Below are positions 53,891-64,000 of a stretch of DNA of 64,000 bases, piece by piece (the stretch's first letter is position 1; every line of letters starts with the position of its first letter). Source of the DNA: Solanum dulcamara (lineage: Eukaryota > Streptophyta > Magnoliopsida > Solanales > Solanaceae); NCBI RefSeq assembly GCF_947179165.1, contig NC_077244.1:66386144-66450143 (forward strand), given 5' to 3'. Under the pieces are notes generated by a model. It had not been told where the DNA came from and did no database searches. It worked only from the letters and a program-made list of their open reading frames with translations. The position numbers and the translations under genes are program-made.

Positions 53891-54122
53891 AAATTTTAAA
53901 CTGAAATAGAAACACGAGAAATTAATAAAAAGAGAAAATTCATTGTCAATTGTTGATTATGTATTATTCATATATAAGTTTAAATTTATTAACCGAAAGA
54001 AATAAAGAAAGGTAGGAAGGATGATGATAATGAAGACAAGAAGCCGACTTGGATCAAAACCTAATTAAGAAGAAAAGTAGAAGAAGCGGGCGTATTTTTG
54101 TGGTTAAGTTTGATAAATATTA

Positions 54123-54364
54123 CTCCCTTTGTCCCAATTTATATGATTCACTTTCTTTTTTAGTCAATCTCAAAAAAATGACATATTTCTATATTTAGTA
54201 AAAAAAATAATTTTAAAATGTTCATTTTATCATAAGTGGAATGATATATAGTCATACAAATGTCTATGATTTATTTTAAACCACAAGTTTCAAAAGTCTT
54301 TCTTTCTCAAATTTCATGTCAAGTCAAACTAACTCACATAAATTGAGACGAAGCTCAAAGGGAG
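54123..54364. mobile_element. Stowaway-like MITE
   Basis: TA at 54121-54122 and 54365-54366 flanks CTCCCTTTGTCCCAATTTATATG and CATAAATTGAGACGAAGC-TCAAAGGGAG, inverted copies. Inside are the usual phrases (TTTATCATAAGTGG, AACCACAAGTTTCAAAAGTC). Confidence 0.85.
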
Positions 54365-54366
54365 TA

Positions 54367-55417
54367 ATTAAATAGAATTGTAGAAATTCTTTTTTATATA
54401 TATGGTAAAATTTAAATTGATTTAGAAGTTTAATTATTATGTTTTCTTACCTAGATCAAATAAGGACTTTAATTGATTTCAAACTCTTAAATATTATGAT
54501 AATAATTAAATGATAATATTTTGAGAAAATAAGAAAAATGGTATATTTTTATTGTAGAGTCTTTTAATAAATGACAAAAAGTTCAATCAACATTTTACAT
54601 GCGTGAATCGCATTAATTAATTAATAATATATATAAATTATTTTGTGTATGATATATTATTAAGTACAAAATTTTAAACGTAAAAAAATTTAAGATAAAA
54701 AATGTACTTAAAGATATGTTTCTCTTTAAGATAAAAAGTTTTGTGTATCGCTACGAGGAACATAAAAATATACTTTTGAAAATATTTTAATTCTATTGAT
54801 AATATTGACAATAAGCAATTAATTAAACTACATACTTTAAAAGATATATAAGAGAATTACACAATAACCAATGTATAATTGTAAATAATATTAATCTATA
54901 AAATTACACACTCAATAACCAAAAAAAAAGAAAGAGAGAGGAGCATACTATACATGAGAAGAGATTTTTTTTCCCCACCATATTGCATAACCAACCTCTA
55001 CAGATTTGGAAATAAATTATGTTTAGTGAATTTGGTTAGAGCTATACTACAGTCTCTTGTTCACCTCCTCTTCTTTTTAGTAGACTCTTATTCATCTCTT
55101 TTGAATCTCAAAAAGAAACATAACGATATTTAAGCAAACTTCTCCATCCAATGAGTTCAAGATCTTGATATCCATTTAGAATACCATTGAACTTAAATTA
55201 TGAATATGTTGTTGGGTTGAAACAACGGAGTGTTGTGCATAAGCTAATAAAGAAATTTTGTATGGCGATAATAATGAGAAATTATAAGAAGACTCATAAC
55301 ATTGTAACACCATGAATATTCTAAGCTATAATTCAAACCATTTTTCGTATGAAATTAGACTCGAATCCTATGAATTTGATCGTGCCTAGGTATAAAGGTT
55401 CAACCTTAAGTATGGGG
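54367..55417. other. Intergenic, no gene seen
   Basis: Very AT-rich; short frames only, none with recognisable similarity. Confidence 0.5.
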
Positions 55418-55705
55418 CAATGGCGAAATCAAAATTTTCATTGAGGGGTATCAAAATTAGACAAATTATAAGTTGTCTAAAAAAAAATTTAAAAATAGTA
55501 AAAACTTGAGCTAGGAATGAACACCAAACCATTGAGAGGTTTTGCAATCTCTCAACCACTGCGCTAACTCTTTACCTTGTGTTAAGAGGTGTGCGTGTAT
55601 ATATATATGTATATATGTATAAAATTAAAATTTGACCTATCTATATAAAGTAATTTTTTGACAAATGAGTTTCACCCCCTCAGGCAAGGGTAGCTCCGCT
55701 CCTGG
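55418..55705. mobile_element. MITE/SINE-like repeat with tRNA-like middle
   Basis: CAATGGCGAAATCAAAATTTTC at the left and GGGTAGCTCCGCTCCTGG at the right are loose inverted ends, as in the repeat at 30808-31000. The middle, AGGTTTTGCAATCTCTCAACC-ACTGCGCTAAC, resembles a tRNA gene read in reverse. Related to 16215-16420. Confidence 0.45.
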
Positions 55706-56154
55706 TATGAGGAGTGTATTGGATGTGAATTAAGGTTATGAGCACAAAGTTGAGTTGAAAGTTTCTTTTCGATTAAGTTTTCATATAAGATCGTATAGAG
55801 GTCTTCAATAGATCGTATCTCCAAGAATATGAAGGGTTACGTGGTCCAGAAGCTATCAAATTAAAGATCTTTGAGTCCATTTATCAACATCCTTTTATTC
55901 TTCATTTTCTTCTTTTATAGGCTAATTTAATTTGTTCTTCATTTTCATTTTTACTTTTTGCCACGGGGAATTGTTTTTCATGTGGTAATTCATGTGTTTC
56001 TCAAACTTATGAGTGATAGTTTAGGTGTGTTTCTCACACTCCCAACAGTTCAGGTGTGAAACTAAAAAAATTGGGATGATTTAGGTGTGTTTTGTTAATT
56101 CACTATAAAATATATCTAGTTACATATTTAAAAGTTTGTAATAACATGTAGTCA
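55706..56154. other. Intergenic, no gene seen
   Basis: Phrases such as TTAGGTGTG and TCAGGTGTGAAAC recur at 55980-56095 and suggest part of a further repeat, ends undefined. Confidence 0.4.
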
Positions 56155-56174
56155 CCAAACGATAATTATGCTAA

Positions 56175-56346
56175 AAAAGGACAGCCCGGTGCACTAAAGC
56201 TCCCGCTATGCACAGGGTCCGGAGAAGGGCCCGACCACAAGGGTCTACTATTGTACGCAGCCTTACCTTGCATTTTTGCCAGAGGCTGTTTTCAAGACTT
56301 GAACCCGTGACCTCCTGGTCAAATAACAGCAACTTTACCAGTTACT
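56175..56346 (-). mobile_element. SINE (TS/SolS-like), full length, perfect 20 bp target duplication
   Basis: On the minus strand it starts GGAGTAACTGGTAAAGTTGC (box A), has ACCTCCTGG/CCAGGAGG and GGTCACGGGTTCAAG (box B), then a body with AGGTAAGGCTGCGTACAATAG and CCGGACCCTGTGCATAGC, and ends GGGCTGTCC plus TTTT. CCAAACGATAATTATGCTAA occurs at both 56155-56174 and 56347-56366, an exact 20 bp duplication. SINEs are transcribed by RNA polymerase III and moved by LINE enzymes. Confidence 0.93.
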
Positions 56347-56616
56347 CCAAACGATAATTATGCTAATTTGGTAAAATTATATAAGAGATGGGGAAGTTTT
56401 GATAGTTTTTGCAAATTTTGGGGCTTTTATATTTATGAGAAAATAAAATTTAAGAAATCCAACTTACATGTCCAAATAAAATTTTAATTTCAATTCAATA
56501 TAATTTGAAATCATAATTTGAAATCATTTACAAATGGAAATAGCAACATACAGAATGAAAAAGATGGTGCTTTAATGTCGAATTTGTAAAGTGTGCAAGT
56601 TAGAGAATAATTGTAA

Positions 56617-56800
56617 ATTTATTTTTTGGTTTCCCATCTTATGTCCACTATCCGTATTGGAGTCGACTATTTTGAATTCGCGCCATGTAGGGCCCCATTC
56701 GGAGGGGAGTGCTTTCTACCAAAAAAAATAATTCATATTTGGGCTCAAACTCGATCTAGTTAAGGAAGGAGCAACCTCATTCACTTCACCACATGGTGAG
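56617..56800 (-). mobile_element. Second SINE family member (SolS-like)
   Basis: On the minus strand CTCACCATGTGGTGAAGTG leads to GAGTTTGAGCCC (box B-like), AGCACTCCCCTCCGAATGGG, CCCTACATGGCGCGAATTC and CGGATAGTGGACATAAGATGG, then an A-rich tail. ATAATTGTAA is found at 56607-56616 and 56801-56810 as a short target duplication. Confidence 0.75.
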
Positions 56801-56819
56801 ATAATTGTAATTGTTTTTA

Positions 56820-57307
56820 TTCTCCTTGACATAATTATTCAACCACTTTACAGTAAGAAAAATAAAAAAATATATATCACACTATTTTTTTTTGTGGTAA
56901 ATAGATATACCAAATTATTAAACATGCATATTTCTTCTTTAAGTCGATAAATAAAATGTTAAAAAAATTAAATCAATTCGGAAAAAAAAAAAGTAAACAG
57001 TAAATATTATGTTTGAACTAGTAGCATATAAATTGAAAAGTGGTATTGTAATTTGAAACTATATTAAAAGGTAGATTGCTTGTATCTTCTGTAAAGTGCA
57101 TGTGTGCAACAAGAGGGAGAATTATTATTATGCTAAAATATCATAATTATTTGTACGTCTTGTAGTTATTTGTGTCAAATTGTACTACATTTTAAGAGCA
57201 ATTATTGTTGTCACTAGTAATTAAATTTCATCATACAAAAAATGTATAGGATAGCTAGTTTACAATCAATACATCACGTACTTGTTGGTGTTACTTTATC
57301 ATTATTT
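56820..57307. other. Intergenic, no gene seen
   Basis: AT-rich; no gene or defined repeat recognised. Confidence 0.45.
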
Positions 57308-57565
57308 GGACCCCATTTGGCCATAAAAAATATTCAATTTTTTTTAGAATAACTTTTTATTTAATTTGAAAATTAGTGACCATGGAAATTTCTCAAAATT
57401 CAATTGGAGTTATATTTCAAATTTTGAAAATAACTTGTAATTTGTTTTTCAATTTACTTTTCATTATTGAAGTATAATTAAGCATGAATATTATTATAAA
57501 TATTTCTTGCAAAAACTATAACTTGGCACAAATTCATATTTGAAAGCTATAGCCAAACACTCTAC
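57308..57565. mobile_element. MITE-like element with TTTGGCCATA ends
   Basis: GACCCCATTTGGCCATAAAAA at the left faces TTGAAAGCTATAGCCAAACAC at the right. The inner arms CAAATTTTGAAAATAAC and the like fold back. Non-coding. Confidence 0.55.
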
Positions 57566-57740
57566 TTATTTTTTTCGGGTGAATAATGTTTTCTCATATA
57601 AATTAAAAGACTTTTTGTAAAAAAAAATGATAAATATTACTAGAAAGAGAATAAATGAATTGAATTTGGAGAGCATTAACTAACAAAGCTTATAGTCTAA
57701 TGATACATGTGATATCCTCCCGTTTTTAATATGTGTGAGT

Positions 57741-57920
57741 TGTTAGAAATTAATGAATGTCATTTTCTTTCTTGCCTCCTTTTTCTTTTGTCAATTGTGG
57801 CAATTAACCTTTGCCTATAAATTATCAGATTTGACAATGAAAATATACACAATTCTCTCCGCTTTGTTTTTTTCTTTAGTCTTTTGTTTACTTTTCTTAT
57901 AATTTTATTATTTTATAATA
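57741..57920 (+). repeat. 5' LTR
   Basis: About 180 bp; the right end reads TTATAATA where the 3' LTR reads TTATAACA, so the CA end is mutated. GTTATCGGCACGAAGCTCT follows and probably includes the primer site. Confidence 0.8.
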
Positions 57921-58054
57921 CGTTATTACGTTATCGGCACGAAGCTCTAATTTTCTTCAGACAAATTAACTTCTATATCAGGTATATCTATTGAAGAAAT
58001 TTTATTTTAGTTGTCTTTGTTATTTCTAAATTAATTTCTATATCAGTTGTCATC

Positions 58055-61000
58055 ATGTCAAATTTGTCAAAAGTTGAGTTTGTGGCACTTGACATTTTCA
58101 GAAAAAATTATTTATCATGGATCATTGATGCTGAAATTCACCTTGACGCTAAAGGTCTTGGTGATACTATTAAACAAGAAAATAAAGCATCAAGCCAAAA
58201 TGAAGCAAAGGTCATGATTTTTCTCCATCATCATATTTATGAAGGATTAAAAACTGAATATTTAACTGTGAAAGACCCCCTTGAATTATGGACTAATTTG
58301 AAGGATCGATATCACCACCTAAAACTTACGATGTTACAAAAAGTCCGATATGACTGGATACACCTTCGATTTCAAAATTTTAAAACTGTGACAGAGTACG
58401 CCAATCATTTTGTAAAACTTTATCAAGCCTCTCTCAAAAGGAGAGATAATAATGTAGAGGCACACTTGAATTTTTGAAATGATGATAATGAAGCAACTCC
58501 CTCAAATAAATATGAAGATATTGAGGCGAATCTTATTTATAAAGATAGTGCTTTCGAAGATCTACCAAATGTTACTCATTTGGAAGCTGAAGATTTTATG
58601 AATGTTGACTGAAGAATTGATCATCTAACTAGGGATAAAAATAGTTATTATTTTTTTTAATATGTTTGATATTATGTTGTCCTTAGTAAAATATTTCTTA
58701 AGGCAGTAAAATTTCTTATGTTATTAGTTTTTCACGTTCTTATAATACATCTTTTGTTTATGAAGAATATGGAAATTCCCCAGTCATCAGTTGGATCCAA
58801 AAATAATTATGATGATATATATATTATTGATAGTGACACAAGATACACTATCTAAGAGATAAAAAATATTTCTCTTATTTGATTATGAAAGAATCTAATG
58901 TTAATACAATATCTGATAGTACGAGATTAATTAAAGGATACGGAAAAATTAAAGTTGTACTTGTCGGAGGAACAAATTTAACAATTAATGAAACATTTTA
59001 TTGTAGTAAGTCTCAAAGAAACTTATTAAGTTTCAAAGACATTTGTCAAAATGGTTATCATATTGAGACTACAAATGATGAAAATAATGAATATTTTTAT
59101 ATTACTACAATGATGTCGGGCAAAAAGTTTATACTTAAAAAGTCACTCACTCTTTCATCCGGCTTATACTTCACAAATATTAACATTATTGAAACACATG
59201 CCAATGATTTTATTACTTGGCATGACCAGTTGAGCCATCCCGATTCTAATATGATGCGCAAAATAATTGAGAGTTCACATGGACACTCTTTGAAGAACCA
59301 AAAGATTCTTCAATTTAAAGAATTCTCTTGTGCTGCATGTTCTCAAGACAAATTGATTACTAGACCATCAGTAATCAAAGTGGGAAATGAATCTCTACTA
59401 TTTCTGGAACGTATATAGGGTGATATATGTGGCCCCATTCACCCATCACGTGGACCACTTAAATATTATATGGTTTTAATTGATGCATCTACAAAATGGT
59501 CACATGTGTGCTTCTTGTCAACTCGTAATACGATATTTACGAGATTACTTGCTCAAATAATCACGTTAAGAGCACAATTTCCAGATTATGCAATAAAGAT
59601 AATTTGTCTTGATAATGCTGGCGAGTTCACATCTCAAGCATTTAATGATTATTGTTTATCCACTGGGATAACAGTTGAGCATCTGATTGCTCATGTTCAT
59701 ACTCAAAATGGTCTAGCGGAATCATTGATTAAACGTCTCCAATTAATTGCTAGACCAATGCTTATGAGAACAAAACTTCCTATTTTATTATGGGGTCATG
59801 CTATTTTACATGCACCAAGTCTATTGCAGATCAGACCCACAAGTTATCATAAAGTCTTTCCATTACAATTGACTTTTGGTCAAGAGCCGAACATTTTCCA
59901 TCTTAGAATATTTGAATATGCAGTATATGTTCCAAGTGCTCCACCACAACGCACAAAAATGGGATCCCAAAAAAGATTGGGGATATATATTGGGTATGAA
60001 TCTTCTTCTATCATAAAATATTTGAAATCTATGACTAGAGATTTATTTACCGTAAGATTTATTGATTGTCATTTTAATGAATCAACATACCCAGTATTAG
60101 GGGGAGAAAATAAGCAGCTGAAAAAAGAAATAGATTGAAATGCATTATCACTGTCTCGTTTAGATCCTCGTACAAATAAATGTGAGCTGGAAGTTCAAAA
60201 GATAATTCATTTACAAAATATTGCAAATCAACTGCCAGATGCATTCACTGACCTATCAAGAGTTACTAAATTTCATATTCTAGTTGTTAATGCTCCAATT
60301 CGAGTTGATGTCCCAATAGGATAATTAATTAATGCAAATGAGTCTAAACCACATTTAAAATATGGTAGACCGATCGATTCCAAAGATAAAATCCTTGAAA
60401 AAGAGCAAACAATCAAGATGGTCATGATATGAATGAACCTACTCAAAAAGAGCGAGGAGACATAACAATTAATAAGACCTTGGAAGAGGTTAAGGAGACT
60501 GAAAATGATAAAAAAATTTCAATAAATTATGTCTCATCAGGAAAAATATGAAATCAAAATAATATAAACGTCGACAATAATTTTGCTTATAATGTTGCTA
60601 TTGAAATAATGCAACAAAATGGAGATCTTGAACCAAAATCCATCGATAAATGTAGACAGAGGAATGATTGGCCAAAATGGAAAGATTCAATTCAAGTTGA
60701 ATTAGCTTTGCTTGAAAAACGTGAAATTTTAGGATCGATAGTCTGAACACCTGAAGGTATAATACCAGTGGGGTAAAATGGGTCTTTGTGCAAAAAAAAA
60801 TGATAAAAATGAAGTCACAAGATATAAAGCACGACTTGTGGCACAAGAATTTTCGCATAGACCCGACATTGATTATATGAAAACATATTCTTCTGTGGTG
60901 GATGCAATTACTTTTAGATATTTTATAAATCTGGCAGTTCATGAAAAACTCGGCATGCATTTGATGAATGTCGTTACAGCCTATTTATATAGTTCTCTGG

Positions 61001-62235
61001 ATAACGATATTTTTATGAAAATTTCTGAAGGATTTAAAATGTATGAAATATATAAAAATTTATGGGAAACTTGTTCAATAAAATTTCAAAAATCTTTATA
61101 CGGGCTAAAACAATCAGGGCGAATGTGGTACAATCATCTTAGCGAATATTTGCTAAAATAAGGATATAAAAATGATCCAATTAGCCATTGTGTCTTTATG
61201 AAAAGTTCTGAATCTGAATTTGTCATAATAGCCGTATATATTGATGATTTAAATATCATCGGAACTTCTGAAGAACTTTCAAAGGCAGAAAAATGTCTAA
61301 AAAAAATCGAAATGAAAGACCTCAAAAAGACAAAATTTTGTCTTGGTCTACAAATTGAACATTTTGCAAATGGGATATTTGTCCATCAATCAACATATAC
61401 AGAAAATATTTTAAGGAGATTTTACATGAATAAAGCACACCCACTGAGTACCCCAATGATTGTGAGATCTCTTGATATTAATAAAGATCAATTTCGACCT
61501 CATGAAAATGATGAAGAACTTGTTGGTGCTGAAATACCATACCTTAGTGCAATTGGTGCATTAATGTATCTTGCCAACAATTCTAGACCGGATATAACTT
61601 TCTCAGTAAACTTGTTAGCAAGATTTAGTTCTTCTCCGACACGCAGACACTAGAATGGAATTAAGCATATTTTCAGATACCTCCGAGGGACCATTGATAT
61701 GAGATTGTTTTATTCAAATGAATCCACGTCACAATTGATTGGTTATGCAGATGCGGGATATTTGTCTGATCCCCATAAAGGTCGATCTCAGACAGGCTAT
61801 TTATTTACGTATGGTGGTACAGCTATATCATGGCGTTCAACAAAGCAAACTATGATTGCCACTTCTTCAAATCATGGAGAGATAATAGTCATTCATGAAG
61901 CAAGCCGAGAATATGTTTGGTTAAGATCTATAACCCAACACATTCAAGAAACATGAGGTCTTTCTTTGAAAAGAGAAGTTCCAACAATATTGTATGAAGA
62001 TAATGCTGTATGTATAGCTCAACTGAAGGGAGGATACATCAAAGGAGACAGAACAAAATATATTTCACCAAAATACTTTTTCACTTATGATCTTCAAAAG
62101 AATGATGAAATAGATGTTCAACAAGTTCGTTCAAGTGATAATTTAGCAGATATGTTCACCAAGGCATTGCCAACTTCAACCTTTGAGAAATTGAGATACA
62201 AAATTGGAATGCGGCGTCTTCGAGATATTAAGTGA
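58055..62235 (+). pseudogene. Copia gag-pol, broken by many stops
   Basis: Gag starts MSNLSKVEFVALDIFRKNYL; its frame stops at 58477 and no zinc knuckle follows, so the end of gag is lost. Protease is worn (DSDTRYTI, ~58830). Integrase has the HHCC-like part (HDQLSHPDS, CAACSQDK) and catalytic Asp in LIDASTKWS, Asp in CLDNAGEF and Glu in QNGLAESL. Reverse transcriptase has [27 protein letters not shown] and YIDDLNIIG. RNase H has GYADAGYLSDPHKGRSQTGY and ends LADMFTKALPTS. Stops at about 59416, 60136, 60744, 61159 and 61651 mean no polyprotein can be made. Confidence 0.92.
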
Positions 62236-62505
62236 TGTTTTTATCAGGGGGAGTATAATACGCGCTGTACTCTTTTTTCCATAGGTATAGGTTTTTTCGC
62301 ACTAGTTTTTTCTAACAAGATTTTTAATGAGACAACACTCAAGACGTATTATCAGATGTGTGTACTCTTGTTCCTTCGTTATGCTTTTTACCACTAGTAT
62401 TTTTTTTAGTAAAGTTTTATCGAGGCACAACATATATGGGCGTTCAGGATGACTATATATATTTATTCTTTCACTAGATTTTTTTTATGGACATATAAGG
62501 GGGAG

Positions 62506-62709
62506 TGTTAGGATTTAATGGATGTCATTTTCTCCCCTTTACTTTTCCCTTGCCCCCTTTGTCTTTTGTCAATTGTGACAACTAATCTTTGCCTATAAAT
62601 TGTCAGATTTGACAATGAAAATATGCACAATTCTCTCAAACTCTCTCCACTTTGTTTTTCCCTTTAGTCTTTTGATTATTTTTCTTATAATTTTATTATT
62701 TTTATAACA
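62506..62709 (+). repeat. 3' LTR
   Basis: 204 bp, TGTTAGG...TTATAACA, followed at once by the TGAGT duplication. Confidence 0.9.
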
Positions 62710-62714
62710 TGAGT

Positions 62715-63420
62715 TTAATTTTCATTATTTTCATCTTTATTCTTAACCCCTCATACTGCTTATAAAAATACTAGTAATGTTTTGATAATTACAGTGGTAA
62801 AATCAATTTCTGTACACCTCAATTAATTTAATGGATATATGCTACCTCCCTTCAAACATGTATCAGATAATTTTTCTTAAAAAACATTTTTTAAAAGAGT
62901 TTTTTAAAATAACTTTTAAAAAAAAAAATAGAGAATGGTCAAAAATGTCGTTGAACTATGTGAAATGAATGAAAATATCTTTCATTTATAGTTTGGTTCA
63001 AAAATGTTCTCGCCTTTAATATTTTTGTCTAAAAATGCCCTTATTGTTACTTGATGGTTCAAAAATACATTTTTTTTCAAATAAATACATTATTTATTTA
63101 TTTATTTATTTATTGAACATATTCTTTTGCTAATAATATTTTTTTATTAGCAAATGTTTATCCTACTTCAATTCGATAAAAAATATATAAAAAATATTTC
63201 TTGTTTTATCATAATTTTTTTTATTATCTAAATAAAAATTAATGATGGATTTACTGTGATCTTATAAATATGACCTATTGTAGATAATAATTCGAGTCGG
63301 GAAAATAATAATCAAGATTGGAATGTATCGCAATAATCGTATTTATTTGATTTCAAATTATGAGCTGTACAATCCCTATGAATCCTCTGATTCGTCTTTT
63401 CAAATATAAATTCAAGCCCC
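62715..63420. other. Intergenic, no gene seen
   Basis: AT-rich with TTTA repeats at about 63090-63112. The stretch 62935-63070 (GGTCAAAAATGTCG, GGTTCAAAAATG twice, AAAAATGCCCTTATTG) looks like part of a MITE of undefined extent. Confidence 0.45.
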
Positions 63421-63424
63421 CCCG

Positions 63425-63580
63425 GCTTGATCTTGAATATTGTTGAACTTGATGGATTTGATCTTTACTTGTACTTGAATCTTGTGGTCTTGATCTTGAT
63501 TTGTGGATTTGATGAACTTGATATGGACTTGAATTTGATGTACTTGATCTTAGACTTGTACTTGAATTCAAGGGATTTTG
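63425..63580. repeat. Degenerate short tandem repeat based on CTTGAT/ACTTGAAT
   Basis: CTTGATCTTGA, AACTTGATGG, TACTTGTACTTGAATCTTG and similar words repeat with a 6-12 bp rhythm. Frames on both strands across it are low complexity (LDLYLYLNL on plus) and not genes. Confidence 0.65.
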
Positions 63581-63976
63581 AGGGTTTCTTTTTAGAATTT
63601 TGGTGTTATTTATGAATTATGAGAATCCATATTTATAGTCGTAGAATGGAGGAGTTATGATGAGAACAAACTTCTCTTCGATCAATCAGATTTAAGTGAC
63701 ATGGCGGAGAAGTAGTGATAAGAATAAATTTTCTTCCGCCAATCAGATTTAAGTAGCATGACATGATCCTATTGAATTCTTTGTTTGACTTGGCATGCCA
63801 CATCATTCAATACGTGGCACCAAGTTGGGCCTTATGAGATGACATTGAGCCTAACAAAGTGTGCTCATCTATTGTAGTCCAAATAAAAAAATTTGAATTT
63901 TAATTAAATTCATATTTATTGAATTTAAACAATTAACCCAATTATATTAATACATAATATTTATTTGGACTCGTAT

Positions 63977-64000
63977 GAGCCCGTTTGGATGGGCTTTAAG
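63977..64000. mobile_element. Start of a second MITE of the left-edge family, cut by window end
   Basis: GAGCCCGTTTGGATGGGCTT matches the first bases of the element at 1-392. Only 24 bp are inside the window. Confidence 0.6.

Larger units (their letters stand above)
57741..62709 (+). mobile_element. Ty1/Copia element with both LTRs and target duplication
   Basis: LTRs TGTTAGAAATTAATGAATGTC (57741-~57920) and TGTTAGGATTTAATGGATGTC (62506-62709) bound 4,969 bp. The 5 bp duplication TGAGT is exact at 57736-57740 and 62710-62714. The polypurine tract AAGGGGGAG precedes the 3' LTR. Order of domains gag, protease, integrase, reverse transcriptase, RNase H is that of Copia. The 3' LTR has an extra TCAAACTCTC and other changes, so the copy is not recent. 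Confidence 0.93.

Noticed and set aside
63353..63615. Overlapping frames on both strands near the window end
   Set aside because: Both are translations of a degenerate CTTGAT-type repeat and have low-complexity composition.

Overview
This is a plant nuclear window, most likely from a Solanaceae genome. The base composition is AT-rich, coding exons are short and separated by long introns, and the repeats are of types known from nightshades: RTE-clade LINEs ending in (TTG)n, tRNA-derived SINEs of the TS/SolS kind, Stowaway-like MITEs with CTCCCTCCG ends, and long LTRs that start TGTTAT-CCCGTATTTT and end GGTCGTGACA. No organelle, bacterial or viral genome segment was seen.

Two conserved host genes lie tail to tail. 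PDS5-like (+, 15798-26270) is a 16-exon gene for a short plant PDS5C-type cohesin cofactor with a Tudor domain; the spliced frame gives 933 aa. TAF5 (-, 51838-29673) is a 19-exon gene for the WD40 subunit of TFIID; the spliced frame gives 673 aa. I reconstructed both by hand from splice sites with phase checking, and both look intact. One acts in sister-chromatid cohesion and repair, the other in RNA polymerase II initiation. Nothing links them beyond being neighbours.

Region by region. 1-4466: repeats, with a MITE at the left edge, a ~118 bp degenerate tandem repeat, a 5'-truncated RTE LINE and a MITE holding a SINE scrap. 4467-14418: a nested nest, namely an outer solo LTR (+), an inner solo LTR (-) of related sequence with a perfect 5 bp target duplication, and a nearly complete RTE LINE (+). 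14419-15560: a decayed RTE piece, then the PDS5 promoter. 15566-26700: the PDS5-like gene. 26800-29200: two Stowaway-type MITEs and a broken pogo/Lemi1-like DNA transposon. 29200-51900: TAF5, whose introns hold a complete but degenerate Copia element, four L1-type LINE tails, several MITEs, SINE-like pieces and two decayed copies of its own exon 1. 51900-57740: intergenic, with another old RTE copy, an orphan exon-like segment, a Stowaway MITE and two SINEs, one with a perfect 20 bp target duplication. 57741-62709: a second Copia element with both LTRs and a 5 bp target duplication. The window ends at the start of a MITE of the same family as the one at its left edge.

I found no gene cluster or defence-like system that would count as a new biological system. 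The best leads are structural: the three-copy TAF5 exon 1 region, the opposed nested solo LTRs with a 24-bp G-box array next to a TATA box, an in-place inversion inside a Copia element, and the homologous exons 9 and 10 of the PDS5-like gene.
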